64,000 nt of DNA from Bacteriovoracaceae bacterium (GTDB lineage Bacteria > Bdellovibrionota > Bacteriovoracia > Bacteriovoracales > Bacteriovoracaceae), in contig JAOHMI010000006.1 in NCBI GenBank assembly GCA_028101965.1, positions 1 through 64,000 on the forward strand, read 5' to 3'. Of this stretch, positions 61,416 to 64,000 are shown piece after piece (the stretch's first letter is position 1; the number at the start of each line of letters is the position of its first letter). A program made the position numbers and the translations under genes. Under the pieces are notes generated by a model, which made no database searches, had not been told where the DNA came from, and worked only from the letters and a program-made list of their open reading frames with translations.

Positions 61416-63740
61416 ATGTTGGTTAAAAATAAAAAGCACTATACTTGTAAGCATTGTGGATCCTTTGCAGGCGAAGATGAAGTTATAATTGAAAACAATT
61501 TTCACTTTTGCTGTCATGGTTGCTTAACAGTTTTTAATTGCCTCAATGTAGGTGGTTTAGATAATTTTTATCATCTTATGGACTTAGAGGGTCAGTCTCC
61601 GCAAAAAGTTACTTCTGAAAATAAAGTTAAATACATGGCCGATGATCAGTTTTTACATAATTTTGGCCAGGGTCAAAATAAAAATACTTTTAATTTTTAT
61701 GTGCAAGGTATTACATGCTTAGCCTGCTCATGGGTATTTAAAAATATAACTGCTCTTAACGAAAAGATACAAAATTCAAATTTCCAACCGGAAAGCAACA
61801 TCCTTACATTAACCATGACCGATCGTTCTGAATTAGTGAATGTGGGAACTATTATTTATCAATTGGGTTACCAACTAGTTCCTTTAAAGAATGAATCGGA
61901 GGCAGAAAACATTTATCAAAAAGATAAAAGAAATGAGCTCATCCGTATTGGAGTAACCGCAGGCTTAATGATGAATCTGATGATTTATTCTGTGGCCATC
62001 TACGCTGGTGTCGATGGAAGTCTTAAAAGAATATTTGAGCACATAATGGCAGTGATGTACGCCCCCATACTTTTTTATAGTGCTATCCCCTTTCTTAAGA
62101 ACTTTATGTCATCTCTAAAAAGTCTACGATTTAACATCGACTTACCAATTTCTCTTTCCGTATTATTTGGGTCTATTTTTAGCTACTATAACTATTTTAA
62201 AGGCAGCGATTTATACTACTTTGATAGCATTGCTATGTTTATCTTTCTTATTCTTAGCACACGTCATTTTTTATCTTCACTCTATCATAATCAAATTAAG
62301 AGTAATTTCTTTCAAAATGCTTATGGAATCCAACAGATCTTAAAGCAATCATCTAAAATTTTCGTTTATAAACATATTAGCGATATAGCTCAAGGTGATA
62401 TTATTAAGGTCCCTCAGGGTGAAATAATTCCACTAGATGGAGTGGTTCTTAAAGGCCATAGCTACGTTAATGAGTCGCTTCTTACCGGAGAATCAACCCC
62501 GCTTCTCAAACATCGCGATTCAAAAGTAGTATCAGGGAGCATTAATTTATCTCATGACCTAGAACTACAAGTTAGCCATGACATGAATACAACAAGTTTT
62601 ACAAAATATCTTGATTCATTAAAAATCGACACGAGTCAATTAGATTCCTATTCTTATTTTGGACAAAAGTACTCTCTCTATTTATCCTTTATTTTTATAG
62701 TGGCATCTGCTGTATTATTTTTATATTTCCCTCAAGAACAAGCAATACCTAGAATACTTAGTTTACTCATAGTCTGCTGCCCATGTGCATTGGGAATAGG
62801 TATTCCTCTTGTAAGTTTGCTTAAAACTAAAAAATTGGCCAACAATGGAATCCTTTTAAAGAATAAAGCTGTCTATGAAAAGTTTCCGAATATTGAAACA
62901 ATCTTTTTTGATAAAACAGGAACTCTGACTTCAGGAGCATTTAAATTGGCAGAAATTGTGGGAGATCAAACTTTTCTTCCGCACTTAATCTCCTTGGAAA
63001 AACACTCCCACCACCCTATCGCTGTCTTTCTCGTGAACCATTTCACCTCTGTCCAGGATTATCTCGAAGTAGAAAATTTTAAAGAAATCCTTGGAGAAGG
63101 AGTCGAAGGTGATATCCAAGGACATCATTACAAAATTCATTCACTCTCTGATGAATCAATTGTGTTAATGAAAGGTTCACAGCAAGTACTCAAACTCATC
63201 CTTAAAGAAGAGATTGACCCAAATAATATTCAATTACTTAAAGATTTAAGCAAAAAATATAGAATAGAAATCATGTCAGGCGATCATCGCCAAAGAGTTA
63301 GTGATTTGATTGACCTGCTTCAAGTTAATCATCCAATTAAGTCTCAACACTCCCTGAAGCCTGAAGATAAAAAAAACTATATGAGAAAACAAAAAAACTC
63401 ATTATATGTAGGAGATGGGCTCAATGACATATGGGCCATGAAATACGCAGATCTTTCAATTTCACTAAATGCAGGAGAGCTAGTTAATGATAATTGTGAT
63501 GTGGTTTTTTTAGCCGGAAATCTAAACAAACTTAATTTCTTCATTAAAGAGATTAGACACCTGCATAGACTAATTCAAATAAATATCAGTTTTTCTATTT
63601 TTTACAATATATTGGGGTTCATCCTCTCAGTAACAGGGATGATTACACCTCTGATTGCAGCAGTGGCCATGCCTATAAGTTCGCTTATCGTAGTTAGCAA
63701 TAGCTTTCTCTTATCGCGAAAAGGGAGAATTAAGAAATGA
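61416..63740 (+). CDS. ccoI: CcoI/FixI-type copper-translocating P-type ATPase
   Basis: N-terminal Cys-rich CKHCGSFAGEDEVIIENNFHFCCHGC, GITCLACSW, CCPCALGIGIPL, FFDKTGTLTSG, VGDGLNDIWAM; followed by ccoS and ccoN. Confidence 0.94.
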   Translation: MLVKNKKHYTCKHCGSFAGEDEVIIENNFHFCCHGCLTVFNCLNVGGLDNFYHLMDLEGQSPQKVTSENKVKYMADDQFLHNFGQGQNKNTFNFYVQGITCLACSWVFKNITALNEKIQNSNFQPESNILTLTMTDRSELVNVGTIIYQLGYQLVPLKNESEAENIYQKDKRNELIRIGVTAGLMMNLMIYSVAIYAGVDGSLKRIFEHIMAVMYAPILFYSAIPFLKNFMSSLKSLRFNIDLPISLSVLFGSIFSYYNYFKGSDLYYFDSIAMFIFLILSTRHFLSSLYHNQIKSNFFQNAYGIQQILKQSSKIFVYKHISDIAQGDIIKVPQGEIIPLDGVVLKGHSYVNESLLTGESTPLLKHRDSKVVSGSINLSHDLELQVSHDMNTTSFTKYLDSLKIDTSQLDSYSYFGQKYSLYLSFIFIVASAVLFLYFPQEQAIPRILSLLIVCCPCALGIGIPLVSLLKTKKLANNGILLKNKAVYEKFPNIETIFFDKTGTLTSGAFKLAEIVGDQTFLPHLISLEKHSHHPIAVFLVNHFTSVQDYLEVENFKEILGEGVEGDIQGHHYKIHSLSDESIVLMKGSQQVLKLILKEEIDPNNIQLLKDLSKKYRIEIMSGDHRQRVSDLIDLLQVNHPIKSQHSLKPEDKKNYMRKQKNSLYVGDGLNDIWAMKYADLSISLNAGELVNDNCDVVFLAGNLNKLNFFIKEIRHLHRLIQINISFSIFYNILGFILSVTGMITPLIAAVAMPISSLIVVSNSFLLSRKGRIKK

Positions 63741-63916
63741 TGGCATTAATTATTACCATCCCTCTTTCCATTCTATTTGCTGTTGTATTTATCGGGCTTT
63801 TTATTTGGTCCGTTAAGTCAGGTCAATTAGATCAAATTGAATCACAAAAAAATATGATTTTTAATCGAAAAATTAATCGAAAGAAAGGAACAAATCATGT
63901 CAAAAACAACAAGTAA
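63737..63916 (+). CDS. ccoS: cbb3 oxidase assembly protein CcoS
   Basis: MMALIITIPLSILFAVVFIGLFIWSVKSGQLDQIESQKNMIF..., overlaps ccoI by ATGA. Confidence 0.88.
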   Translation: MMALIITIPLSILFAVVFIGLFIWSVKSGQLDQIESQKNMIFNRKINRKKGTNHVKNNK

Positions 63917-64000
63917 CATGGTTGAAGTCAGCTACGACAATAAAGTCGTCAAAGCTTTCATTCAAGCCACTCTCTTGTGGGGTTTTGTGGCCATGCTCTT
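63897..64000 (+). CDS. ccoN: cbb3-type cytochrome c oxidase subunit I (5' end only)
   Basis: MSKTTSNMVEVSYDNKVVKAFIQATLLWGFVAML; position after ccoI-ccoS; truncated by window edge. Confidence 0.75.
   Translation, partial: MSKTTSNMVEVSYDNKVVKAFIQATLLWGFVAML

Noticed and set aside
61284-61517. 77-aa minus-strand ORF
   Set aside because: Antisense to the ccoI start and spans the intergenic promoter region.
1-64000. CRISPR arrays, prophage, IS elements, toxin-antitoxin or defence islands
   Set aside because: Looked for regularly spaced repeats, transposase/integrase motifs and typical defence genes; none seen by eye.

Overview
This 64 kb window is AT-rich, densely coding chromosomal DNA. I saw no rRNA or tRNA genes, CRISPR arrays, transposases, integrases or phage genes. 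The gene content suggests a Bdellovibrio-and-like organism (Bdellovibrionota/Bacteriovoracales type), but this is inference. The basis is many secreted or lipoprotein genes of unknown function, a TIGR02147-type protein, PilZ and FHA signalling proteins, secreted proteases, class II RNR and a cbb3 oxidase. Recognisable genes include nrdJ, asnS, a PfkB/adenosine kinase, an RsmJ-like methyltransferase, a fused GcvPA-GcvPB glycine dehydrogenase, SulP, M28 and S8 peptidases, peptidase E, a rhomboid, pirin, YceI, SelO and a group II PLP decarboxylase. The right end (about 55.4-64 kb) is a redox/low-oxygen stress module: universal stress proteins, a PAS histidine kinase, a receiver-CRP fusion regulator, a K+ channel, HPF, a CBS protein and ccoI-ccoS-ccoN. 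The observations I rate highest are: (1) two matching CTGAT-N4-ATCAG palindromes at universal stress gene promoters, next to a receiver-CRP fusion whose recognition helix is FNR-like but altered; (2) a secreted protein built of 11-residue Arg/Lys/Glu repeats, in an apparent operon with an acidic TPR-plus-beta-barrel protein and a second very basic secreted protein; (3) paired NrdR-like boxes 42 bp apart upstream of nrdJ; (4) an unlisted 38-aa basic microprotein gene with a strong Shine-Dalgarno site; (5) a GC-rich long hairpin at 12.33-12.40 kb that could be a structured RNA. No database search was possible, so family assignments rest on motifs read by eye.
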